A DNA stretch of 12,791 nucleotides from JTS-RE9 sp964649195 (GTDB taxonomy: Bacteria > Planctomycetota > Phycisphaerae > Phycisphaerales > Phycisphaeraceae): positions 1-12,791 of the forward strand of contig CAZYPK010000155.1 in assembly GCA_964649195.1 (NCBI GenBank), written 5' to 3'. Of the stretch, positions 6,495-12,275 are shown piece after piece. Made by a program: the position numbers and the translations under genes. Numbering within the stretch: position 1 is the first letter of the stretch; each line of letters starts with the position of its first letter. The notes beneath the pieces were generated by a model. It ran no database searches, was not told the origin of the DNA, and was given only the letters and a program-made list of their open reading frames with translations.

Positions 6495-7295
6495 TCACGC
6501 CCCCATCGCCGAGTATCGTTTCAGCGCCACGCGCCAAAGCACCCGGTTGATGATGAAGAAAATCGCCGACCACATCGCCAGCAATCCGATCACCCAGACC
6601 AGATCGACCGGCCGGCCCAGCAGCACCTGGGCCGGGTAATACATCAGCAGCGGAAAGGGGGTGGCGTCGGCGATGTTCCGCATCGTCGGCGAGTAAACAT
6701 CCAGCGGTCCCAGCAGGCCCGACAGGAAGAGATAAACCATGAACCACACCTGCTCGACGCCCGACGCCCGCTCCGTCCAGAACGCCAGCAGGGCGAACGT
6801 GTATTGAATGAGGAAGCGCAGGACGAACGCCAGATAAATCGCCGTGGCGCCGGCGAGGATGTCGAAGATCGAAGGCGACCATCGTGCCTGGGGGATCAGC
6901 AGAAGCACCAGCCCCAGCGCGGCAAAGACAAACGGAAATCGCGTGGCTCTTTCGGCGGTGTGGGCCGCGACGTGACGCCAGACCGGATCGATCGGCTGAA
7001 GCAGAAACGGCGACAGCCTGCCTTGCAGCACATCAAACTCAAACTCGTAGATCACCCAGACGATGGTGAACTGCCGCACGATGAAAAGAGCCGTGAAATA
7101 CCGGGCGAACTGGGCCGCATCGAGCGGGAGCCTGCCCCCTTGCGCCGCCTGAATCCAGATGCCCATCAGGATCAGCGGGAACGCCGTCGCCAGCATCCAG
7201 AGAAAAATCTCCGAGCGCACCTCGACCATCAGCGCGTTATAGACGCTGAGCATCGTCCGCGATCGGCGAAGGAAACGGAGCAGCGGCTTCAGCAT
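6495..7295 (-). CDS. ABC-2 type exporter permease
   Basis: A 266-aa integral membrane protein with about six hydrophobic segments (roughly 30-50, 66-85, 118-136, 146-171, 182-200 and 230-250). It has features of the COG3694/COG4587 permease group: VIYEFEFDVLQGRLSPFLLQ (81-100), with the EfdVLqGRLSPFLLqP pattern, and FWTERASGVEQVWFMVYLFL (172-191) before a conserved SGLLGPLDVY. The ATG at 7295 has AAAGGAGG four bases upstream and overlaps the last seven bases of the ATPase gene, so translation is probably coupled. The usual operon of this type has two different permeases; only one is present here. It may work as a homodimer or with a partner encoded elsewhere. The cargo is unknown. Confidence 0.88.
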   Translation of the reverse strand: MLKPLLRFLRRSRTMLSVYNALMVEVRSEIFLWMLATAFPLILMGIWIQAAQGGRLPLDAAQFARYFTALFIVRQFTIVWVIYEFEFDVLQGRLSPFLLQPIDPVWRHVAAHTAERATRFPFVFAALGLVLLLIPQARWSPSIFDILAGATAIYLAFVLRFLIQYTFALLAFWTERASGVEQVWFMVYLFLSGLLGPLDVYSPTMRNIADATPFPLLMYYPAQVLLGRPVDLVWVIGLLAMWSAIFFIINRVLWRVALKRYSAMGA

Positions 7296-8290
7296 TCGCC
7301 CTCCTTTATGCCGCTCTTGAACAGCCTGCCGATGATCTGCTCGATCGGCGGATCGGCGATGGTCATGTCGATCACGTCCAGCTCCGCCAGCATGCGATTG
7401 ATGGTGCGCGTCAGCTCGTTTCGCTGCACGATGAAACACGCCTGGCGTCCGTCGCACGATTCGATTTCACCATACGCGGCCAGCGACTCCTTCGTGCGCG
7501 GCTCGCGCAGTTCCAGCTTCACCTCGCGGTAGGGGGCGAACCGTTCGATCACGCCGTCGAGGCTGCCATCGTAGATGAGCAGCCCCTGGTGAATCAGGAT
7601 GACCCGCCTGCACAGGGCGGTGATGTCGGCCATGTAGTGGCTGGTCAGCAGGATGGTGGCGTTGTACCGCCGGTTGTAGTCGCGCAGAAAATCGCGCACC
7701 GCCGCTTGGGCGTTCACGTCCAGCCCCAGCGTGGGCTCGTCGAGAAAGAGAATGCCCGGCCGATGAATCAGCGCCGCCAGCAGTTCCGCCTTCATCCGCT
7801 CGCCCAGCGAAAGTTTTCGCACAGGCTTCCTGAGCTCATCCCCCAGCGAAAGCATCGCGCTCAGTTCGCCCAGGCGGGCCTTGAACTCCTCATCGGACAG
7901 GTCATACACGGCGGCATTGATCCGCAGCGAATCCACCGCCGGCAGATCCCAGATCAGTTGCTGCTTCTGCCCCATCACCAGCGTGATCCGCTTGAGAAAT
8001 GTCGCTTCGCGCTTGAACGGACTGGCCCCGGCCACCACCGCCTGTCCGCCGGTGGGATGAATCAGGCCGGTGAGCATTTTCAGCACCGTCGTCTTGCCCG
8101 CTCCGTTGGCTCCGAGAAAACCGACCATCTCCCCCGGCTCGATCGAAAAGGTCACCCCCTTGACCGCTTCCACCATCCTGTACCTGCGGCGAAAAAAATG
8201 CCGCAGCGAACCGAGCAGCCCCGGCTCCCGCTCGCCCACGCGGTAATGCTTGCAAAGATCAGTCGCGGCAATGATCGGCATGTGCGGCAT
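7289..8290 (-). CDS. ABC-2 type exporter ATP-binding protein
   Basis: A 333-aa cytoplasmic ATPase with a complete motif set: Walker A GANGAGKTT (60-68), Q-loop around MGQKQQ (106-111), signature LSLGER (160-165), Walker B ILFLDEP (180-186), D-loop LGLD (188-191) and H-loop His218 (LTSHYM). The long N-terminal strand (CKHYRVGEREPGLLGSLRHF) and C-terminal extension fit the COG4586 group. The start is uncertain. ATG at 8290 gives MPHMPII and ATG at 8281 gives MPII; neither has a Shine-Dalgarno sequence. A TATCAT sequence overlaps the first ATG, so a leaderless start at 8281 is possible. It ends by overlapping the permease start. Confidence 0.92.
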   Translation of the reverse strand: MPHMPIIAATDLCKHYRVGEREPGLLGSLRHFFRRRYRMVEAVKGVTFSIEPGEMVGFLGANGAGKTTVLKMLTGLIHPTGGQAVVAGASPFKREATFLKRITLVMGQKQQLIWDLPAVDSLRINAAVYDLSDEEFKARLGELSAMLSLGDELRKPVRKLSLGERMKAELLAALIHRPGILFLDEPTLGLDVNAQAAVRDFLRDYNRRYNATILLTSHYMADITALCRRVILIHQGLLIYDGSLDGVIERFAPYREVKLELREPRTKESLAAYGEIESCDGRQACFIVQRNELTRTINRMLAELDVIDMTIADPPIEQIIGRLFKSGIKEGEC

Positions 8291-8312
8291 GATAGGGACA
8301 TCGCGCAGCGAT

Positions 8313-8534
8313 GGCACGGAACCTGAGCTTCGGATAAGCCCCGCCCGGAAGGGCGCGGGCCAAAGCGTGTCCAATGAACAGAGGATTCAAAGCCTGCAAG
8401 GTGAATTCAGGCCGGGAAGTCGAGTGTTGTTTCGTGAACGGGCCGCGAATCGATCGCCCCTTGGCCCGCGCCCTGCTCCGGGGGCCGGGCGGGGCTTAAA
8501 CAAAACTCAGGCACGGAACCTTCAGGTTCCGTGC
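8313..8534. repeat. MITE-like inverted repeat upstream of exporter and tRNA-Leu
   Basis: Left arm from 8313: GGCACGGAACCTGAG, then TAAGCCCCGCCCGG, then AGGGCGCGGGCCAA (to about 8362). Right arm, read as complement from 8534: GCACGGAACCTGA, then TTAAGCCCCGCCCGG, an 11-nt insert, and AGGGCGCGGGCCAA. The right arm also folds on itself: GCACGGAACCT and AGGTTCCGTGC at 8511-8534 make a near-perfect stem with almost no loop. It fills most of the gene-free stretch 8291-8606 and encodes no convincing protein. Confidence 0.7.
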
Positions 8535-8578
8535 ATTGAACAAACGATCATGTCCGCGACTTGCGCGGAATCAGGCGA

Positions 8579-8584
8579 TATGAT
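8579..8584 (+). promoter_or_regulatory. Candidate -10 box for tRNA-Leu
   Basis: TATGAT (5 of 6) inside CGATATGATGT, the same 11-nt context as the rpsL -10 box on the other strand near 12687. It lies 22 nt before the tRNA. No good -35 box is seen at 16-18 nt; TTGCGC at 8561 is too close. Confidence 0.3.
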
Positions 8585-8606
8585 GTCGCACCAATCATTC
8601 ATCGCC

Positions 8607-8688
8607 GCGGGCGTGGCGAAACCGGCAGACGCGCCAGATTTAGGTTCTGGTCCCGAAAGGGGTGTGGGTTCAAGTCCCTCCGCCCGCA
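8607..8688 (+). tRNA. tRNA-Leu (anticodon UAG)
   Basis: The 82-nt gene has acceptor arms GCGGGCG (8607-8613) and CGCCCGC (8681-8687) with discriminator A8688, and a D-stem GCG/GCG. The anticodon stem is CCAGA/TCTGG around loop TTTAGGT, so the anticodon is TAG at 8641-8643, reading CUA. The long class II variable arm (TCCCGAAAGGGG) and the T-loop TTCAAGT fit leucine tRNA. CCA is not encoded (ATT follows). The T-stem GTGGG/CCCTC has a U50-U64 mismatch. It is the only well-supported plus-strand gene in the window. Confidence 0.95.
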
Positions 8689-8699
8689 TTATTCACTTC

Positions 8700-9052
8700 A
8701 AGGCCGAAGGCACGGAGGGGGGAAGTTCCGAGTTTCGAGTTCCGAGTTTCGAGTTGAAAGGTAAGGGGGAGGAAGGCACGGAGGCACGAAGGCACGGAGG
8801 GGGAAGAATGGCCAATGGCCATTGCAAATTGCAAATTGAGGAGAGGGAGACGTGCATCCCCGGATGATGGGTTGCCTGTTCCGCCATTTTGCAATTTTCA
8901 TTTTGCAATGGCCATTGGCCATTCTCCTCCCTTCAGCCTTCAGCATTCCCCCTCCGTGCCTTCGTGCCTCCGTGCCTTCCTCCCCCCTTGCCTTTCAACT
9001 CGGAACTCGGAACTCGAAACCCGGAACTTCCCCCTTCGTGCCTCAATGCCTT
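8700..9052. repeat. Large inverted repeat built of short tandem repeats
   Basis: Left arm 8700-8840 and right arm 8882-9052 are near-identical complements around a spacer of about 40 nt. Order in each arm: AAGGC with GGCACG(G/A)A; heptamers TTCCGAG/TTTCGAG (8726-8753; complement AACTCGG at 8997-9024); GAAAGG; octamers GGCACGGA/GGCACGAA (8775-8798); then AATGGCCAATGGCCATTGCA. The right arm has about 20 extra bases (GCTGAAGGCTGAAGGGAGGA in complement). It begins 11 nt after the tRNA, and its right end contains the desaturase stop codon. All small open frames here read repeat DNA. Confidence 0.85.
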
Positions 9053-10041
9053 GCGGCCAGGGCCTGGGCGCGGGCTTTGGCGTTCTCGGCATGTCGCACG
9101 TGCCTTGGCTCGACCACCTGTTTGGCCAGGCCCAGCCGCTTGAGCAGCAGGATGTGGCAGTAGGTCAGATCGAGTTCCCACCAGCGGTGCCGATTGTTGG
9201 CGCTGGCCTGGTCGTGGTGATGGTTGTTGTGCCAGCCTTCGCCGGAGGCGAGGATCGCCACCAGCCAGTTGTTTCGGCTGCGATCATCGGTCGGGTGATT
9301 GCGGTAGCCGAAGGTGTGGGTCAGCGAGTTGACGGACCAGGTGATGTGCCAGACCGCGACGGTTCGCAGGATCACGCCCCAGACCAGGAAGCTCAGCCCG
9401 CCCTGCACCGCCGCCGCCATCGTGCCGCCGGTGAAACGCCCGATGACCGCGCCCAGCAGGGTGATCATCGCCGCATGGGCGAGGTAGATCGCCGGCGACA
9501 GCCACTTGTTCTTCTCCAGCCTCATGTAGAACGGGTCGGCAAGAATGTCCTTCGAGTATTTCCGAAACGCATCGATCGAGTGCGTGTCGCTGTTGTGCAG
9601 CGTCAGCCATTGGAAGTGGCTCCACCAGAACGTCACCAGCGGCGAGTGCGGATCGTCGGTTTCGTCCGAATGCCTGTGGTGATGCCGGTGGGTTGTGACC
9701 CACTTGCCGGGCGTGTCCTCCATGCAGCACAGGGCGATGATCGTCCAGAAATGCTCGAGCCAGAGGGGAAGCTGGACCGACCGATGGGTCAGCACGCGGT
9801 GGTAGCAGAGATTGATGCCCTGCCCGAAGAAGTAGATGCCGAAGATGAAGAAAAGAACCGCGGACCAACTGAAGAACCACGGAATCAAGGCGGCAAGCGC
9901 CAGCAGATGCATGGTGAGCAGCGCGTGGAAATAGACCGATTGAAAACGATGACGATTGACGCCAGGCGGCGGTTGCAGCCGTCTTGGAGGGGCGACTGTC
10001 GTGCCCGGCTCAAGCGTGTTGACCTTGCCTGGCATCGACAT
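9043..10041 (-). CDS. Membrane acyl-CoA/acyl-lipid fatty acid desaturase
   Basis: A 332-aa integral membrane di-iron desaturase of the delta-9 (stearoyl-CoA desaturase-like) type, which introduces a double bond into acyl chains using O2. The three histidine boxes are all present: HRVLTH (81-86), HRHHHRH (118-124) and HNNHHH (271-276). Further family motifs are GINLCYHR (75-82), CMEDTPGKWVTTHR (106-119) and WSVNSLTHTFGYR (235-247). Hydrophobic pairs lie around 38-72 and 182-230. The start at 10041 has only a weak ribosome-binding site; a second Met two residues later is also possible. No ferredoxin or reductase partner is adjacent. The last residues (AARH) and the stop lie in the end of the large inverted repeat, so the C-terminus may have been reshaped by that element. 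Confidence 0.92.
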   Translation of the reverse strand: MSMPGKVNTLEPGTTVAPPRRLQPPPGVNRHRFQSVYFHALLTMHLLALAALIPWFFSWSAVLFFIFGIYFFGQGINLCYHRVLTHRSVQLPLWLEHFWTIIALCCMEDTPGKWVTTHRHHHRHSDETDDPHSPLVTFWWSHFQWLTLHNSDTHSIDAFRKYSKDILADPFYMRLEKNKWLSPAIYLAHAAMITLLGAVIGRFTGGTMAAAVQGGLSFLVWGVILRTVAVWHITWSVNSLTHTFGYRNHPTDDRSRNNWLVAILASGEGWHNNHHHDQASANNRHRWWELDLTYCHILLLKRLGLAKQVVEPRHVRHAENAKARAQALAARH

Positions 10042-10166
10042 CTTTCCAGTCCTGGCATCCGCGATTCGATCGGTGACTCAATCATGCGCCCACCCGGCGT
10101 CTTCTCAAAGAACCAACGGGTGGCAGGGCGTGCCGACGATCCGCGCGATCCAGGAGGCGCGGTTCC

Positions 10167-10682
10167 TCAGAATCGTCGATCCTTGGGGAGCGATTGTTCG
10201 CCGGCTCGCACGGCATCGACGATCGCCTTGAACTCTTTGCGAATCGCCTTCGGGAGTCTGGCGGCGAACCGCTTGTCCAGCGGCACGAGACGTATCAGGT
10301 CCTCCACATCGCCGATGTCCTTGCTGCGGCCACGATTGTTCAGGCCGCTGAGCAGCTTGATGGCGACCAGATCGTGCAGTTTGACGACACGGATGCCATC
10401 AATGATCGAATCGCCGTCAATGGTCACGCCCGCTTCGTCGGCGCTGACGGTATGGATCCGAACGCCGTCGAAAACATGCTCGCGGTTGGCCTTGTCCCAA
10501 CGGGCGCCTGCGGCCTCCAATTGGAAGACCGTGGCGGCACGGTCCAACGCATAGAGATCAAGATCGACCGTGGAACGCCCACCGCCATGAAGATGGACGG
10601 CGATTCCACCGAGCACCGGCGCATCAACCCATTCACGCAGCCGACGGGCGACATCCAGGATGCGGCGGTTGTCTCCGGGCAT
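10167..10682 (-). CDS. Nucleotidyltransferase-fold protein (AbiEii/MNT-like), no partner
   Basis: With the start at 10682 the product is 171 aa. It shows the nucleotidyltransferase pattern: LGGIAVHLHG (24-33), then RSTVDLDL (36-43) with Asp40 and Asp42 as likely metal ligands, and KLHDLVAIKL (101-110). GRSKDIGDVEDLIRL (118-132) follows, as in AbiEii-like and related stand-alone transferases. An AbiEi-type antitoxin or HEPN partner would be expected beside a toxin pair; none is here, so I do not call a toxin. The start is uncertain. ATG at 10682 has a weak AGGGA upstream. ATG at 10739 adds a Lys/Arg-rich 19 residues, has no Shine-Dalgarno sequence and would sit at the transcription start. Confidence 0.75.
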   Translation of the reverse strand: MPGDNRRILDVARRLREWVDAPVLGGIAVHLHGGGRSTVDLDLYALDRAATVFQLEAAGARWDKANREHVFDGVRIHTVSADEAGVTIDGDSIIDGIRVVKLHDLVAIKLLSGLNNRGRSKDIGDVEDLIRLVPLDKRFAARLPKAIRKEFKAIVDAVRAGEQSLPKDRRF

Positions 10683-10745
10683 CCCGATTCCCTGCCTTGC
10701 ATGCCTCCGGCGTCGTTTGATGCCCAATGTCACGGCCATAAAACA

Positions 10746-10751
10746 ACTATA
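10746..10751 (-). promoter_or_regulatory. Candidate -10 box for the nucleotidyltransferase gene
   Basis: The minus strand reads TATAGT (5 of 6) in an AT-rich patch that stands out from its surroundings. It predicts transcription starting near 10739, which favours translation from 10682. The -35 region is poor. Confidence 0.35.
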
Positions 10752-10821
10752 TCACATGAATGAGTTCACCATGAACCGCTGCATACGGGTGTGCCCATCT
10801 TTCATGGCAAGATACGATTCC

Positions 10822-10941
10822 GGGTGGCTGGGGCTGAAGGCTTTGCGCAAGCCCCGGCCCGGATGCACGAAGCAAGGTGGCGCAACTGAAAGTCGATGGT
10901 CGTCTGGCCGGGGCTTCGCAGAGCCTCAGCCCCAGCCACCC
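10822..10941. repeat. Dispersed repeat, paired inverted copies D and D'
   Basis: GGGTGGCTGGGGCTGA starts the arm at 10822-10859, which ends AAGCCCCGGCC. The opposite arm at 10906-10941 starts GGCCGGGGCTTCGCA and ends TCAGCCCCAGCCACCC. The arms are nearly complementary over 36-38 nt around a 46-nt spacer. Each arm also has a local stem (for example GGCTT tgcgc AAGCC). The D' arm continues into CAAAACTTCTCA like copies A and C and lies downstream of rpsG. It occupies the centre of the gene-free stretch 10740-11020. Confidence 0.85.
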
Positions 10942-10975
10942 AAAACTTCTCAAACCCCCGGGGCGGGCGGGGTTT

Positions 10976-11001
10976 GGCGCTGCCACAAAGGATGGCACGC
11001 C
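10976..11001 (-). terminator. Hairpin after rpsG, possible terminator
   Basis: A nine-pair stem with one bulged C (GGCG c TGCCA / TGGCA CGCC) and a 7-nt loop, 20 nt past the rpsG stop. No U-tract follows in the direction of transcription, so it may only stabilise the 3' end, perhaps together with the paired palindrome beyond it. Confidence 0.35.
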
Positions 11002-11020
11002 CCATTCATTTGCAATGGCC

Positions 11021-11497
11021 TCACCACGCATAGTGGGCGAACGCCTTGTTGGCCTCGGCCATGCGGTGGGTCTGTTCGCGGGTGTTGACCGCCTTGCCTT
11101 CGCCGTTGGCGGCTTCGTAAAGCTCCTTGGCCAGGCGGTTGGCGAACGGCTTGCCCTTTTCGCCGCGGGCGGCGTCGATGATCCAGCGGAAGGCCAGGCT
11201 CTGGCGACGCTTGGGCTTGACCTGCATCGGCACCTGGTAGGTGGCGCCGCCGACGCGCTTGCTGCGGACTTCGACATCGGGCTTGACGTTGCTGATGGCC
11301 TTCTCAAACACCTTGATCGCCGGCGGATCACCCTTGGTGCGATCCTCGATCAGTTGAAGGGCCGCGTAAACGATGCGCTGGGCGGTGGCTTTTTTGCCAT
11401 CGTACATCACGCAGTTGATGAAGCGTGACAGCACCTTGTTGCCATACTTGGGGTCGGGGCGAAGCTGTTCGTCTGCCTTGGTGATGCGTCCTGACAT
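11021..11497 (-). CDS. rpsG: 30S ribosomal protein S7
   Basis: The 158-aa product, close to the usual 156, matches bacterial S7 along its length. It initiates assembly of the 30S head by binding the 3' domain of 16S rRNA. Diagnostic stretches are KVLSRFINCVMYDGKK (21-36), NVKPDVEVRSKRVGGATYQV (70-89), RRQSLAFRWIIDAA (97-110) and the C-terminal TREQTHRMAEANKAFAHYAW. The ribosome-binding site GAGG lies ten bases before ATG. It is preceded by a 144-nt leader with two hairpins and a copy of the 28-nt direct repeat. In most bacteria it follows rpsL directly and is followed by fusA; here an unrelated gene lies between rpsL and rpsG, and no fusA follows. Confidence 0.98.
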   Translation of the reverse strand: MSGRITKADEQLRPDPKYGNKVLSRFINCVMYDGKKATAQRIVYAALQLIEDRTKGDPPAIKVFEKAISNVKPDVEVRSKRVGGATYQVPMQVKPKRRQSLAFRWIIDAARGEKGKPFANRLAKELYEAANGEGKAVNTREQTHRMAEANKAFAHYAW

Positions 11498-11531
11498 TCT
11501 GAAAATCCTCGAGGGGTTGTGCGGCTCATCG

Positions 11532-11583
11532 GGTGAAGCGATGGGGCTTCGCCTGTTTGTTCACCGCCGTCACAACGTGTGAC
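11532..11583 (-). promoter_or_regulatory. Two hairpins in the rpsG leader
   Basis: Minus strand: GTCACA cgt TGTGAC (11569-11583), a perfect six-pair stem, and GGCGAAGC cccatc GCTTCACC (11532-11553), seven of eight pairs. They end about 35 nt before the rpsG ATG. In E. coli S7 represses translation by binding the rpsL-rpsG intercistronic RNA, so a similar role is conceivable. The sequence alone does not show S7 binding features. Confidence 0.3.
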
Positions 11584-11600
11584 AGCGATTACTTGCCGCG
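11573..11600. repeat. 28-nt direct repeat, copy 1 (3' side of the inserted gene)
   Basis: Exact 28-nt match to 12175-12202, beginning CAACGTGTGACAGCGATT and ending ACTTGCCGCG. The pair flanks the NTF2-like gene. A separate 15-nt exact repeat, CTGGCTCTCGCTCAA, lies at 11631-11645 (spanning the gene's stop codon) and 12163-12177 (just before its ATG). Confidence 0.95.
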
Positions 11601-11641
11601 GGTTGTTGGTCTGTTCTATGGCGCCTGATCCTGGCTCTCGC

Positions 11642-12160
11642 TCAATCCCAGTGCTCGGCGACGATGGTCCAGATCGCCTTCTCATTCTTCCGCAAAACGA
11701 ACGACATCGAATCGCCTTTGGGAATCACCACCGCGATCACATCGTCGGCCTTGATTCCTGTTTCCTTGATCTTCTCCGCCTGCTCGGCGGTGAGCGTGAC
11801 AAACTTGATTTCCTCGTCCTTGAACTTCGCATACCTTTGCGTCCACTCGCTTTTGCCTCCGAAAACCTCAATCGCCTTGTCGTAGGCTTTCAGAAGCCGG
11901 TCTTTCTTCACCTTCTGATCTTTTGCCTTTCCATCGTCGCCACCGAGCCCGCCGTATCGTTCGTCAAGGAGGGTTGAACCGCGGAGCACCGTCACCTCAT
12001 CGGCGTAATACCCGCCCATGCCGGCGGTATCGGCTTCGCCAAAAGCCTTCAAGTAAGCGACGAACGACTTCTTCGCCGCGTCTTCATCGGCAAGGACAGG
12101 TGCGGCAAGGAGCGCCAGAACCGCGACGATTCCAGCCCGGATTGGCGACTTCTGTCTCAT
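11642..12160 (-). CDS. Secreted NTF2/SnoaL-like protein between rpsL and rpsG
   Basis: The 172-aa product has a clear signal peptide (MRQKSPIRAGIVAVLALLAAPVLA, cleavage likely after residue 24). The mature part fits an NTF2/SnoaL-like cone fold: helix AAKKSFVAYLKAFGEADTAG, then GYYADEVTVLRG, and a final strand pair MSFVLRKNEKAIWTIVAEHWD. A Lys/Asp-rich middle (GGDDGKAKDQKVKKDRLLKA, 73-92) is unusual. NTF2-like proteins bind small ligands or act as subunits, and no catalytic residues can be assigned. The ribosome-binding site is weak (GAGAG, 6-7 bases upstream). A secreted protein inside a ribosomal protein operon is out of place, and the flanking direct repeats suggest it was inserted or duplicated into position. 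Confidence 0.8.
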   Translation of the reverse strand: MRQKSPIRAGIVAVLALLAAPVLADEDAAKKSFVAYLKAFGEADTAGMGGYYADEVTVLRGSTLLDERYGGLGGDDGKAKDQKVKKDRLLKAYDKAIEVFGGKSEWTQRYAKFKDEEIKFVTLTAEQAEKIKETGIKADDVIAVVIPKGDSMSFVLRKNEKAIWTIVAEHWD

Positions 12161-12174
12161 TGCTGGCTCTCGCT

Positions 12175-12202
12175 CAACGTGTGACAGCGATTACTTGCCG
12201 CG
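12175..12202. repeat. 28-nt direct repeat, copy 2 (5' side of the inserted gene)
   Basis: Exact copy of 11573-11600, 602 nt away. Here it overlaps by three bases the 15-nt repeat that leads to the NTF2-like start codon, whereas in copy 1 the two repeats are separated by 30 nt. Confidence 0.95.
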
Positions 12203-12251
12203 AAAAAACTGTTGCAAAACAATCCTGACAATGCCTTCAAAGCTGGTAGCT

Positions 12252-12275
12252 GAAAGCTGACCGCTGACAGCTTTC
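12252..12275 (-). terminator. Hairpin directly after rpsL, possible attenuator
   Basis: A perfect eight-pair stem GAAAGCTG tcagcggt CAGCTTTC starts at the base after the rpsL stop codon. It is built from GCTGA-type short repeats (AGCTGGTAGCTGAAAGCTGA on the plus strand). A T-run (CAGTTTTTTCG) follows only about 45 nt further on, so it is not a standard intrinsic terminator, but it could reduce read-through into the next genes. Confidence 0.35.

Noticed and set aside
6276..7532. Plus-strand open frame opposite the exporter permease
   Set aside because: Arg/Gln/His-rich product, antisense to a well-supported permease with a good ribosome-binding site.
8607..8700. tRNA-Leu as an integration site for a mobile island
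   Set aside because: No repeat of the tRNA 3' end, integrase or island genes are found in the window; the adjoining inverted repeat does not share tRNA sequence.
8670..8946. Small overlapping open frames in the 8700-9052 repeat with peptides such as LETRNSKLGT
   Set aside because: They translate the heptamer and octamer repeats in several frames and have no independent start signals.
8815..10554. Long plus-strand open frame across the inverted repeat, desaturase and nucleotidyltransferase
   Set aside because: It starts in repeat DNA, runs antisense to two recognisable genes and shows no domain of its own.
10167..10739. AbiE-type toxin-antitoxin pair
   Set aside because: Only a nucleotidyltransferase-like gene is present. 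No AbiEi-type helix-turn-helix gene adjoins it.
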